A stretch of 56,292 nucleotides of DNA from assembly GCA_040905905.1 (NCBI GenBank), contig JBBDQN010000006.1, positions 1 to 56,292 of the forward strand, read 5' to 3'. The position numbers and the translations under genes were made by a program. This document shows positions 25,474 through 33,603 of this stretch, in pieces. The stretch is from JAICND01 sp040905905. Lineage in GTDB: Bacteria > Actinomycetota > Acidimicrobiia > Spongiisociales > ZC4RG35. The notes beneath the pieces are model-generated. The model did not search any database. It was not told the origin of the DNA and saw only the letters and a list, made by a program, of their open reading frames with translations. Position 1 is the stretch's first letter, and each line of letters begins with the position of its first letter.

Positions 25474-26637
25474 TTAACCCTGCCCTTCGCCGGCAGCACC
25501 GACTCGACTGTCCGTACGACGAAGTGACGACTCAATATCTCGGCGCCATTTGCGGGTGATCCCAGCAATTCCTGAGGGCAGGTACAAGAGGCAAAGCACC
25601 AGAACGATTCCATAGACATATGTGGCTGCTTCTGCAGCACTGAGACCGCCTCCACCCGGTTGGGCGATGAACGGCAAGCTGGAGCTGAAGTGAATGATTA
25701 GATCTCGGCCGACCATGACAACCAGGGCACCCACGACTGCGCCCCAGACCGAACTCAGCCCTCCAACAACACTGATTGTTACCAGAGTGACAACTAAGCC
25801 GAGCCCAAAGAGATCTGGGACGACAGCCTGTAATGAGATCGCGAGGAGCACACCCGACAAACCTGCATACATCGACGAGAGCATGAACAGCTTCGCCCTG
25901 TAGACGCCAACCTCCACGCCAAGAACGGCCGCGGCTGCGGCTCGCTCGCGCATGGCGAAGAGAGCCAGTCCTGGTCGCCCCCGCAACAGATTGATGCCGA
26001 ACAAGAGACCGACACAGAGGCATATAGCCACGAGGTACCACCTGAAGGCCGAAGCGTCGAGCTCGACGCTCCCTATCGAGGCGCCATCACTAAAGCGAAA
26101 TGGCCCGACCTCGACGCTGGGAGCACTCCGGCCATTCACACCGCCGGTCAACGAGCGCGCATTCAAGGTGATGTGTTCTCCGATGAACACCAACCCAATA
26201 GAAGAGACGGCAAGGTAAATCCCGCTCAAGCGGGCAGCGATCGGAGTCAGGGCCAATCCTGCTATCCCCGCTAACATGACGCTTGCCACAATTGCGACGA
26301 TCGGTGGCAATCCGATGGCCACAAGCCCGGCATTGGCTCCTGAGTCGTGAGTGCTTGCCAAGACACAATAGGAGTACGCGCCGAGCGCCATGTAGAACGG
26401 GTGTGCCAATGACAATTGATTGGCGGCACCAATCAGCAGATTGAGTCCTATAGCACCAATCGCGACGGCCAAGGCTTGTGTGACTGAGAGCAAAAAGAGT
26501 CTGTCCAGAACCAGGGGTAGACACAACACGCCGATACCCGTTGAAATGTAAACGGCGAGGCGTAGGGGTCGCCCTTGAGAACCGCTTGGGATGATGGTCG
26601 TTGTGCCCCTTCCTCCGACGGCAGCCTGAGTACTCAT
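25474..26637 (-). CDS. livM: Branched-chain amino acid-type ABC permease LivM
   Basis: A 387-residue integral membrane protein with about ten hydrophobic helices and the LivM hallmarks: 'GLNLLIGAANQLSLAHPFYMALGAYSYCVLA' near residue 65 and 'LFAMRERAAAAAVLGVEVGVYRAKLFMLSSMYAGLSGVLLA', which includes the coupling loop to the ATPases. It pairs with LivH at 26638-27534; the two genes abut. Liv-type permeases also carry aromatic and aliphatic carboxylates, amides and urea, so the name does not fix the substrate. The island context suggests an organic acid. Confidence 0.9.
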   Translation of the reverse strand: MSTQAAVGGRGTTTIIPSGSQGRPLRLAVYISTGIGVLCLPLVLDRLFLLSVTQALAVAIGAIGLNLLIGAANQLSLAHPFYMALGAYSYCVLASTHDSGANAGLVAIGLPPIVAIVASVMLAGIAGLALTPIAARLSGIYLAVSSIGLVFIGEHITLNARSLTGGVNGRSAPSVEVGPFRFSDGASIGSVELDASAFRWYLVAICLCVGLLFGINLLRGRPGLALFAMRERAAAAAVLGVEVGVYRAKLFMLSSMYAGLSGVLLAISLQAVVPDLFGLGLVVTLVTISVVGGLSSVWGAVVGALVVMVGRDLIIHFSSSLPFIAQPGGGGLSAAEAATYVYGIVLVLCLLYLPSGIAGITRKWRRDIESSLRRTDSRVGAAGEGQG

Positions 26638-27534
26638 TTACAGCCGACTTACCTCAACCGAGCCGAAGAGGCCGGAAGGACGGATGAGCAGCACGCCGAT
26701 CATCACGACATAGGCGATCACACCAGAAAACCCCCGTCCCAAGAACCTGATGTCGGTTGCGTATCCTTGGGCGAAGGCTTCGGCTACACCGATCACCACG
26801 GCACCCGCAACGGCGCCACCAGTCGAATCCATGCCGCCAAGTACGACAGCTGGCAGAGCACGCAAGGCGGTATTGGCCACTCCGGCCTCGACTCCAGGAG
26901 ACGGAACAAGGACTAAGAACGCCCCACCCAGAGCCCCGAGGGCCCCGGCAATCCCCCAGGTGATTGCGGAAACCGCACCCAAGCCGATTCCCATATGGCC
27001 CGCAGTGACGGCATTCTCGGAGGCGGCTCTCAGAGCCACTCCCCATACGGAATACTTGAACCACACGAAGAAGGTCGTCATCACGACCAGTACAACTGCC
27101 ATCGCCACGAGACGAGCAGCTGGCACTGTGATCGGTCCCAATACCAAGGTTGCGGTGCCCCACGGGTCGCCCGTCGGCAAGATGCCCACACCGATCCGGC
27201 GCGTGACGTCTGTTCGGATAAGCAGATCAATAGCGATCGTCATGATCACAACGACGATCAAGGGCTGGTGTCTGATCGGGCGCACGAGAAAACGCTCAGA
27301 CACAATGGCGACACACACCAGCAAACAACAGCCCGCGAACAGGGCCAGCCAATAGTTCCAATCGTAGGATGCAGCCATGAGTGAAACTACGTATGCGCCC
27401 AGCAATATGAAACCAGCCTGAGCGAAATTAACTATGCGCGTCGCCTTGTATACGATCGCGAAGCCAAGTGCTATCAATGCATAGATACTTCCAAGAGAAA
27501 TCCCTGCGAAGAGCAGACTCACGACTTTGCTCAT
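26638..27534 (-). CDS. livH: Branched-chain amino acid-type ABC permease LivH
   Basis: A 298-residue membrane protein with 'GISLGSIYALIALGFAIVYKATRIVNFAQAGFILLGAYV' at its start, the LivH signature. The coupling loop 'VWGVALRAASENAVTAGHMGI' and a C-terminal 'IAYVVMIGVLLIRPSGLFG' complete the family pattern. The frame is open up to 27831, but the extra part overlaps the LivG gene and is Arg/Ser-rich. The ATG at 27534 overlaps the livG stop by four bases and gives the usual length. It forms the membrane channel with LivM. Confidence 0.92.
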   Translation of the reverse strand: MSKVVSLLFAGISLGSIYALIALGFAIVYKATRIVNFAQAGFILLGAYVVSLMAASYDWNYWLALFAGCCLLVCVAIVSERFLVRPIRHQPLIVVVIMTIAIDLLIRTDVTRRIGVGILPTGDPWGTATLVLGPITVPAARLVAMAVVLVVMTTFFVWFKYSVWGVALRAASENAVTAGHMGIGLGAVSAITWGIAGALGALGGAFLVLVPSPGVEAGVANTALRALPAVVLGGMDSTGGAVAGAVVIGVAEAFAQGYATDIRFLGRGFSGVIAYVVMIGVLLIRPSGLFGSVEVSRL

Positions 27535-28391
27535 AGCGGAGTGCCATCGTCGACTAATTGACGTCCGGCGGAGTCCCCGAGATAAGCCCTGATCACACGA
27601 GGGTCTTCGCGGATATGCTGAGGTGGGCCTTCCGCGATCAGTGTGCCGAAATCGAGGACCGATACTTGGTCCGATATCGCCATGACGAGGCCCATGTGAT
27701 GCTCGACGATGAACACTGTGACTCCGAGGGAACCCCGTGTGGAGATGATCAGATCGGCCATCTGAGCCACCTCGCCGCCCGTCATTCCCGCCACAGGTTC
27801 GTCGAGAAGCAACACACTCGGCTCCATACATAGAGCGCGTGCGATTTCCACGCGCTTCTGGGTCCCATATGGAAGATTGCCCACCGGCTCCTGGAGGATC
27901 GGATTCAGCCCAACAAACCCTGCGACTTCACGAGTCCTCTCCCTGTTGATTGAGTCTTCGGCAAGCGCAGATCGAGCGCGGATACCAGCGGCGAGGAACC
28001 CGGCCCTGGTTGCACTGTGCCGACCCACCATCAGGTTGTCCTCCACGCTGAGTGCATGGAAGAGCGCCAGGTTCTGGAATGTTCTGGCGAAGCCGAGGCG
28101 AGCGATATCGTGAGGCCGCAGACGCGTGATTTCGTTACCACGATACGTAACGGAACCGGCGGTTGGAGTGTAAACACCTGATAACACGTTCAGAAGAGTC
28201 GATTTGCCCGCACCGTTTGGACCTATCAAGGCGTGTATGGACTTTTCCTCTATCGAAAGGCTGACATTGGACAGAGCGGACAAGCCTCCGAACGCCACCG
28301 ACACGTCGCGGACGGCCACGATCTCTTCGCCAGCCCCGGCCGGCGCTAGCGACGTCTTTCCACGGTCTGGGTTTGTTGAGTTGCTCGTCAA
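27531..28391 (-). CDS. livG: Liv-type ABC transporter ATPase LivG
   Basis: A 286-residue ABC ATPase. It has Walker A GPNGAGKST (57-65), a Q-loop 'FARTFQNLALF', the signature 'LPYGTQKRVEIARAL' (a LivG-type variant of LSGGQ), Walker B 'VLLLDEPVAGM' and 'TVFIVEHHMGLVM' with the switch His. The C-terminal ~30 residues ('GPPQHIREDPRVIRAYLG') are the LivG tail. The first ~22 residues are an unusual polar extension. Coupled to livF and livH by four-base overlaps. Cytoplasmic, energises import with LivF. Confidence 0.93.
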   Translation of the reverse strand: MTSNSTNPDRGKTSLAPAGAGEEIVAVRDVSVAFGGLSALSNVSLSIEEKSIHALIGPNGAGKSTLLNVLSGVYTPTAGSVTYRGNEITRLRPHDIARLGFARTFQNLALFHALSVEDNLMVGRHSATRAGFLAAGIRARSALAEDSINRERTREVAGFVGLNPILQEPVGNLPYGTQKRVEIARALCMEPSVLLLDEPVAGMTGGEVAQMADLIISTRGSLGVTVFIVEHHMGLVMAISDQVSVLDFGTLIAEGPPQHIREDPRVIRAYLGDSAGRQLVDDGTPL

Positions 28392-29131
28392 TCAGTACCT
28401 CGTCTCGCGTACTCCCCTCCGAGATACAGAGCCCTGACCCTCTCGCTGTTTTTGAGCTCCTCGGCAGATCCGGTAAGAGAGACTTCGCCGAGGGAGAGTA
28501 CGTACGCCCTCGACGCGACACTTAGAGCCATGGCGGCATTTTGCTCAACTAGTACGACCGTCGTTCCTGCTCGGCTGATAGACCTAACGACGTCGGCCAC
28601 TTGATCCACCAAGATCGGGGCGAGTCCGAGAGAAGGCTCATCCAGCAAGATAAGGCGTGGATTCGAGATCAGCCCTCGGGCAATCGCCAGCATTTGTTGC
28701 TGCCCGCCTGAAAGAAGGCCTGCCCGCTGTGTGCGTCGCTCCGCGAGGATGGGAAACATTTCGAACGCATGCTCTAGTCGGCTCCTAAGCAAGCGGTCGT
28801 GTCGCCGTGCGAACTCTCCAGCGCGGAGGTTCTCCTCCACCGTCAAGCGGGTGAACACCTGTCTGCCCTCGGGCACGTGGACCAGTCGACTCTTGACAAT
28901 CTGGGCAGGAGACTGATTCGTTATCTCGTTCCCGTCCAACTTCACACTCCCCGAATCGACGCGACCTCCGTGCATCGAGAGCGTTCCTGAGATAGCGCGA
29001 AGCAGTGTGGATTTGCCCGCACCGTTGTTCCCCAGGACAGCCACTGCTTCATTTGCTCGCACGTCGAATGTGACGTCGTTCAAGACCCGAACGTCGCCAT
29101 ACGACGTCGTCAGCCCACTAACGCTGAGCAT
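28388..29131 (-). CDS. livF: Liv-type ABC transporter ATPase LivF
   Basis: A 247-residue ABC ATPase with Walker A GNNGAGKST (34-42), 'LVHVPEGRQVFTRLTVEENL' typical of LivF, signature LSGGQQQM, Walker B 'LILLDEPSLGL' and 'VVLVEQNAAMAL', where Gln-Asn replaces the switch His, again a LivF trait. It follows the binding-protein gene by 17 bases and overlaps livG by four. Works as a heterodimer with LivG. Confidence 0.93.
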   Translation of the reverse strand: MLSVSGLTTSYGDVRVLNDVTFDVRANEAVAVLGNNGAGKSTLLRAISGTLSMHGGRVDSGSVKLDGNEITNQSPAQIVKSRLVHVPEGRQVFTRLTVEENLRAGEFARRHDRLLRSRLEHAFEMFPILAERRTQRAGLLSGGQQQMLAIARGLISNPRLILLDEPSLGLAPILVDQVADVVRSISRAGTTVVLVEQNAAMALSVASRAYVLSLGEVSLTGSAEELKNSERVRALYLGGEYARRGTD

Positions 29132-29148
29132 CGTTCCCTAACCAGGAA

Positions 29149-30483
29149 TCAGGGTGCGATTGTGTCGACGAAGCTAATACCGATAGGGGTGTCGAAATAT
29201 GGGACTGCAAGGCGCATTCCACCGTCAACCTCAGCGTCCGGCTCCGCTATGTAACTCTGATTCGCCGGCGGCCGACCTGGCTGTGAGTAGTCCAGCAGAG
29301 GAACCAACCCCCCGGTGTCGACTGACTCCAGTAATTGAAGTGCCTCTTGCATCCCAGACCTGGTGATGTCTCTGTTCTGGCATGCCCTCGCCAAGATCTC
29401 TCCAGCCAGTATCCCTTGAGAGAACGAGTTCATGACTCCGAACGTGCGAGGTTGATCCGGATACTGAGCCTCGAATAGCTCACGCACTCGCGTAGGCCCT
29501 GGATCGGGAGAGGAATATACGCCGAACGAACCCACGAGATCCACCCGCGACTCAAGGGCGTCCTTGACGGCCGTATCAAGCAGGGAGGGATCGAAACTGA
29601 AGGTTGTCGCCAGGATCGGAATGTCGAATCCGATACCTGTAGCGACGGCCACGATCGAGGCGAGCTGTCGAGGAGAAGTAGCGACGATGAACGCAGACGC
29701 TCCAGCTTCCTGGGCAGCTATAACCTGCGCAGTCAAATCGGCTTCGGTCACCTGCACTTGCTGACTGTTGAGCTCGAGCCCCAACTCATTGGCCGCATAA
29801 GTCACCCCTTCGACGGTGTCCTCACCCACGGGCCCCTCGAAATAGATGTAGGCGAGAACATCACCTTCCGCTAGGCCATGTTCCTCGGCGAACCAAGAGA
29901 GCCCGTTGATGAGATCAACCGAGAACAGCGTGGTCGGCACGACGAGATATGGATGTCCAAGGTGGGTGCTTATCGGGGTCCCCAGCGTGAGCATCGAGTC
30001 GTCGGCCAAACGTGGAGACAGCTGATTGACCAGAGGTGCGCTGATCGTGTGGATGATCGACAAAACGTCTGGTTCCAGTCGCTCGTATGCCGCGACACCG
30101 AGTTGTATATCGAATCCAAAATCCTCGATCTCAACTCTGAGGTCACGTCCACAAACTCCGCCGGCTGCGTTGATATCGTCAAACGCAAGCTGCAACCCCT
30201 GGGAGCTGGCGATTCCTTGCGCGGCAAAGGGACCTGTCAGGTCGGTTATTGCTCCGAACACAACCTCATCTTCAGTAACGCCGACATCGAATACGACCTC
30301 GGCGTTGGTTGTGGTCGTCCCCTCAGCCGAGGAGGTCGGTGATTCACTGATCGTAGTCGCAGTAGCAGGCTCCGTCGTTGTCCCACCAGTTGGAGTGCTA
30401 CATGCCACGAGAGCGAGTAGACACATCACCGCAAGTGTTCGCCGCAACGCCTTCGCTGTCGACCCACGCCTCACAACGGACAT
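29149..30483 (-). CDS. ABC transporter substrate-binding lipoprotein (LivK-like)
   Basis: A 444-residue exported binding protein. The N-terminus has basic residues, a hydrophobic core 'LAVMCLLALVAC' and a lipobox ending in Cys. A ~50-residue Thr/Ser/Glu linker follows, then a periplasmic-binding fold of the LivK kind beginning 'VTEDEVVFGAITDLTGPFAAQGIASSQGLQLAFDDINAAGGVCGR'. Two ATG codons are adjacent (30486 and 30483). I take the second because AGGAGG is then seven bases upstream; the first would leave four. It is the first gene of the importer operon, with operator site 3 about 95 bases upstream. It would be a membrane-anchored lipoprotein that captures the substrate outside the membrane. 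Confidence 0.9.
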   Translation of the reverse strand: MSVVRRGSTAKALRRTLAVMCLLALVACSTPTGGTTTEPATATTISESPTSSAEGTTTTNAEVVFDVGVTEDEVVFGAITDLTGPFAAQGIASSQGLQLAFDDINAAGGVCGRDLRVEIEDFGFDIQLGVAAYERLEPDVLSIIHTISAPLVNQLSPRLADDSMLTLGTPISTHLGHPYLVVPTTLFSVDLINGLSWFAEEHGLAEGDVLAYIYFEGPVGEDTVEGVTYAANELGLELNSQQVQVTEADLTAQVIAAQEAGASAFIVATSPRQLASIVAVATGIGFDIPILATTFSFDPSLLDTAVKDALESRVDLVGSFGVYSSPDPGPTRVRELFEAQYPDQPRTFGVMNSFSQGILAGEILARACQNRDITRSGMQEALQLLESVDTGGLVPLLDYSQPGRPPANQSYIAEPDAEVDGGMRLAVPYFDTPIGISFVDTIAP

Positions 30484-30579
30484 CATGCGTCCTCCTCTCC
30501 GGTCGAACCTTGGCACGGATGCCGGTGCCAAGGGGTCTCCTGCAAGCCGGAGCCCTTTACCATCAGCCCCTGTCGCCGA

Positions 30580-30597
30580 ATTGAGTATACTAAAGAT
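30580..30597. promoter_or_regulatory. Putative GntR operator, site 3
   Basis: ATTGAGTATACTAAAGAT; its reverse complement ATCTTTAGTATACTCAAT aligns with site 1 (AGATTTAGTACACTCAAA) at 14 of 18 positions. The palindromic core AGTATACT is the same as in site 2. It lies about 95 bases before the first gene of the importer operon, on the minus-strand side. Its presence at the far end of the island ties the import and catabolic genes to one regulator. Confidence 0.6.
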
Positions 30598-30749
30598 GCC
30601 AAAGGCGTGTCAAGGAGTCAGACGCTGCCGCCTGAGGCGACTTGAGCGCGGGTCATGACACAGTGAGATTCAAGACATGGAACCCCATGGTCGCCATCTC
30701 GGACACCAGCGTGAACCTCCCCGGTACCGCGCAGGCTCCAGACCTTGAG

Positions 30750-31269
30750 AGGACGCTGCTTTGGAACCACCGGGGCAAGCTTCGAAACGGCTTCCAGGCG
30801 GGCGTTCGAAGAGGCTCTTCCCAGGAGCTGGACTGTTCAAGATCGTCGCCACGATTACGGCACGATAAGGGTCGGGTTGCTCCTCTGGGTGTTCCTGCCA
30901 CGAGGCGCAGCACTTACTCGGGAACTCGCCGGCCCTGACATCTGGCTTCTGCGCAATGCACGCGTAGTACCGGTCCGCATCCTGAGCGCACGGGTCTCGT
31001 CACCGGCCACCTGGAACAACGACAGCGAAGAGATTGAAGAGGTCGATCTCTCTTGGGACGGCACGCACGGCGTGCAGCTGAGTTTGGACGATGACGTCGC
31101 TGACACACATTGGGGCATTGGCAGACGCCCTGGTCGCAGGTCACACTTTCCCCCGGCGACACGATGACTGCCAACGTCCCTACAGCTCGACCCTCATGAT
31201 CCGCTATCGACGCTCGGGCTGGTCTGGACTAGCGGAACGCCGGGGGATCACCGTCAACAGCGGTGCATG
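30750..31269 (+). pseudogene. Degraded hypothetical gene
   Basis: Protein-like sequence shifts between frames. 'GTIRVGLLLWVFLPRGAALTRELAGPDIWLLRNARVVPVRILSARV' and 'LSWDGTHGVQLSLDDDVA' lie in one frame. 'VTLSPGDTMTANVP' follows in a second and 'YSSTLMIRYRRSGWSGLAERRGITVNSG' in a third, ending at TGA 31269. The pieces read as one small beta-rich protein of about 140 residues with two or more indels. No family recognised. Confidence 0.4.
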
Positions 31270-31427
31270 AAGCAGCCAGTCCACGCGATCTTCCGTGGAA
31301 GAACTGTCGCAACGCCCCGAACGACGAGCGCGAAGGCTATGAGAATCTCGCGCAGTGCCGCCGACGGCTGCGGCACCTGAGGGAATTCCGAGGCCAGCTG
31401 CGGAGGCGGTCACCTATCGTCACGGGC

Positions 31428-32321
31428 ATGGCCGGGAAACGTCCGAGGAACCCACGCGTCGGTAGTACAGCGGAGCGCCTGGCGGAGTTCGTGCTGAGCG
31501 GGTTCGCCTTCACGACGGCGGTGCCGTGGCAGGAAGATGTCGGGCATGACTTCCATTGCGTGCTGATCCATCGAACTGCAAGTGGCCAGAGCCTCATAGC
31601 CGGTCCATCGTTCGCGGTGCAAGTGAAGAGCCGCAAGCAAGTCATCCGCTACGAGGGATCGGAGGAGATCCGGTGGATTGCCCACCAAGAAAACCCTCTC
31701 TTCATCTGCTTTGCCAATCCGCGCGAAGCTCTGGTCGACCTTTACTCAACATGCGCGCTGGTGCCGGCAGTACTTCTGTACGGACCTTCGAAGACGGTGC
31801 TTGAACCTGACGTAATGGCCACGTCCGCGAACCTCCACAAGGATGAGGCTGGTGTCCTGCATGTCCCGATGGGGAGACCCGTACTTAGCCTGCGGGTAGA
31901 GGATGTTCGGGAAGAAGGGGACCTTGCTCGCTGGGGTAAAGTCCTTGAACCGTGGATCGAGATAGATCGCCAGAACATTGTCAATAGTCGTGCACGTATC
32001 CACTGGGTCCATTGGCCGGTGGATGCACTCACGAACGAGGTTCTGGATCTGGCGACGACACCGCTGGAAGTCGGCTTCTACTGGAACCCGAAGAACCTTC
32101 CGACTAGTCGCACGAACTTTCTCCGGTCGGCGACCCTGCTGCGTCTTGAAGAGGCCCGACGTTCATCGGAGTTCCCCGGTGTCGACTTCATGACAGAGGG
32201 GCAGGTGGCTGCGCTTAATCAAGTGCTCATCGGGTTCTGGCCGGTTCTCGGTCCGACTGCTCGGGTGAACCTCCGTTCAGCCGTCGACAGCGTTGAGTGG
32301 CCGACAGAGCCTGATCCATAG
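31428..32321 (+). CDS. DUF4365-type nuclease-like protein
   Basis: A 297-residue protein whose N-terminal ~125 residues match the DUF4365 pattern: 'STAERLAEFVLSGFAFTTAVPWQEDVGHDFHCVL', then 'GPSFAVQVKSRKQ' and 'IRWIAHQENPLFICFANPREALVDLYST'. Asp41 in 'GHDFH' and the Gln-x-Lys pair (Gln65, Lys67) in 'VQVKS' are the residues expected of the restriction-endonuclease-like fold. The C-terminal half is unassigned. The frame is open to 31263, but the upstream part is Arg-rich and overlaps the end of the broken gene before it. I therefore start at ATG 31428. DUF4365 proteins are thought to be nucleases and often occur in defence islands. Confidence 0.7.
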   Translation: MAGKRPRNPRVGSTAERLAEFVLSGFAFTTAVPWQEDVGHDFHCVLIHRTASGQSLIAGPSFAVQVKSRKQVIRYEGSEEIRWIAHQENPLFICFANPREALVDLYSTCALVPAVLLYGPSKTVLEPDVMATSANLHKDEAGVLHVPMGRPVLSLRVEDVREEGDLARWGKVLEPWIEIDRQNIVNSRARIHWVHWPVDALTNEVLDLATTPLEVGFYWNPKNLPTSRTNFLRSATLLRLEEARRSSEFPGVDFMTEGQVAALNQVLIGFWPVLGPTARVNLRSAVDSVEWPTEPDP

Positions 32322-32585
32322 AGGAAGCCACCTGGATCAAGGTTCCGGATGCGCGCTCGCTCGTTGCAGGACGAAGTGCGGGGGCGGTAACGAGTGAGTC
32401 GTGCAGCGCGGACCGCTGCCACGAAACTTCGGGGAACTACTTTCTGGATGTGACCGCCCCACCAGAGGACCAGCTTGATGTTTGGCGAACCCGTTTCGAG
32501 AGTCTGGTAGGGACGTCAAATGGCTGTACCGGAATCTCCTGGTCTGGGATGCCCTCACGACTACGACGTGAGGTCGGTACAGCAT
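32322..32585. other. Intergenic, no supported gene
   Basis: Between the DUF4365 gene and R copy 5. Nothing convincing in any frame, and no hairpin of note. Confidence 0.4.
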
Positions 32586-32720
32586 CGCCAAGGCCACCTT
32601 TGAGTTTTCGCACCCCTCCAATTTCAGTGTCAGCCACCCTGTCAGCCAATGACCGACGCCCTGTCAGGGGCTAAAGCGCAGATTGCAACTCGGCCGACCG
32701 ATTCCTTGTAAGGGAACATC
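32586..32720 (+). repeat. Dispersed repeat R, copy 5
   Basis: Full R copy with core CCTCCAATTTCAGTGTCAGC and CCTGTCAGCCAATGACCG. Its match to copy 6 (34883) continues well beyond the core through AAGCGCAGATTGCAACTCGG and CTTGTAAGGGAACAT, so the repeat is at least 130 bases long in these two copies. Copies 5 and 6 bracket a segment holding the dehydrogenase fragment and the histidine kinase. Confidence 0.85.
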
Positions 32721-32901
32721 TGCCGAAGCCGAGTACCAGGGCAAACTCCGAAAGCATCAACTCACACAGGCGTTTTCGGTCGTCAATAGTGATGACATCG
32801 CGCAACCCTTCGTACTCGGACGCGGACCTAACAAGTGCCGCCGGTAACGACAAGTCAACCCTCCCCCAACCCGGCCGGAACAAGGAAGACGCCAAACCCG
32901 C

Positions 32902-33365
32902 TTAACCGAGCGAATTCACAGCCTCGACGATCCGGTCAACCGAGGGGATGTACGCATTCTCCAGCGGCGGACTGAGCGGTACGGGAGAGTGAGGGGATGC
33001 GACCCGACGGATGGGAGCCGTCAACTGCCCGAACAGCTCCTCGCCCACCGTGGCGGCGATGTCTGTGGCGATCGAGCATCGAGGTGGGCTCTCGTCCACG
33101 ATCACCAGCCGTCCGGTCTTGGCGACCGAAGTGCAGATTGTGTTGCTGTCGAGCGGGGAAAGCGACTGGGGTCGATCACTTCCATCGAGACATTTTCGGC
33201 GGCGAGGCGATCGGCGGCTTCCAGCGACTGATGGACCATGTAGGCGGTGGCGACGATGGTGAGATCGGTTCCGGGCCTCACCACTTGGCGGTGCCGAGTG
33301 GCACCCGGTACCTCTCCTCGGGTACCTCGCCTTTGCGGCCGTAAGCTAGCGCGCCTTGGCTGAGG
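32902..33365 (-). pseudogene. E1-beta (2-oxoacid dehydrogenase) C-terminal fragment
   Basis: Read from about 33365 downward: 'YGRKGEVPEERYRVPLGTAK' in one frame, then after a shift 'VVRPGTDLTIVATAYMVHQSLEAADRLAAENVSMEVIDP'. After another shift near 33150 it reads 'DESPPRCSIATDIAATVGEELFGQLTAPIRRVASPHSPVPLSPPLENAYIPSVDRIVEAV' to the stop at 32902. This is the transketolase C-terminal domain of a pyruvate or branched-chain 2-oxoacid dehydrogenase beta subunit. The N-terminal pyrimidine-binding domain is missing. It is a truncated, frameshifted relic. Confidence 0.85.
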
Positions 33366-33603
33366 CGGCGGTCGATAGGAACCCAGGGTTTGACCTCGCA
33401 AAAGACAAGCCACGCTCCTTGCGCGACACAAAGCCCAGCGCGCTCTTCGTCAACTCGTCGACATCGACGAACTCAGCTGTCCTCGCCTTGCAGGTCGCTG
33501 CTGTGCGCCAAGAAGGCATCCCTGATCGCTGCGCGAGTCCTCAAGCGAGGCCCATGCGGAAAGCGTCAAAGAGGCACACCTCCCCACGGGCGTCGGCCTT
33601 CTC

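Noticed and set aside
27440..27455. GTATAC inside livH as a fourth operator
   Set aside because: Only the central six bases match; the flanking TTTA and TCAA parts are absent and it is within coding sequence.
27535..27831. Upstream extension of LivH
   Set aside because: It lies within the livG gene in another frame and is low in hydrophobic residues; the ATG at 27534 gives the family length and a four-base overlap.
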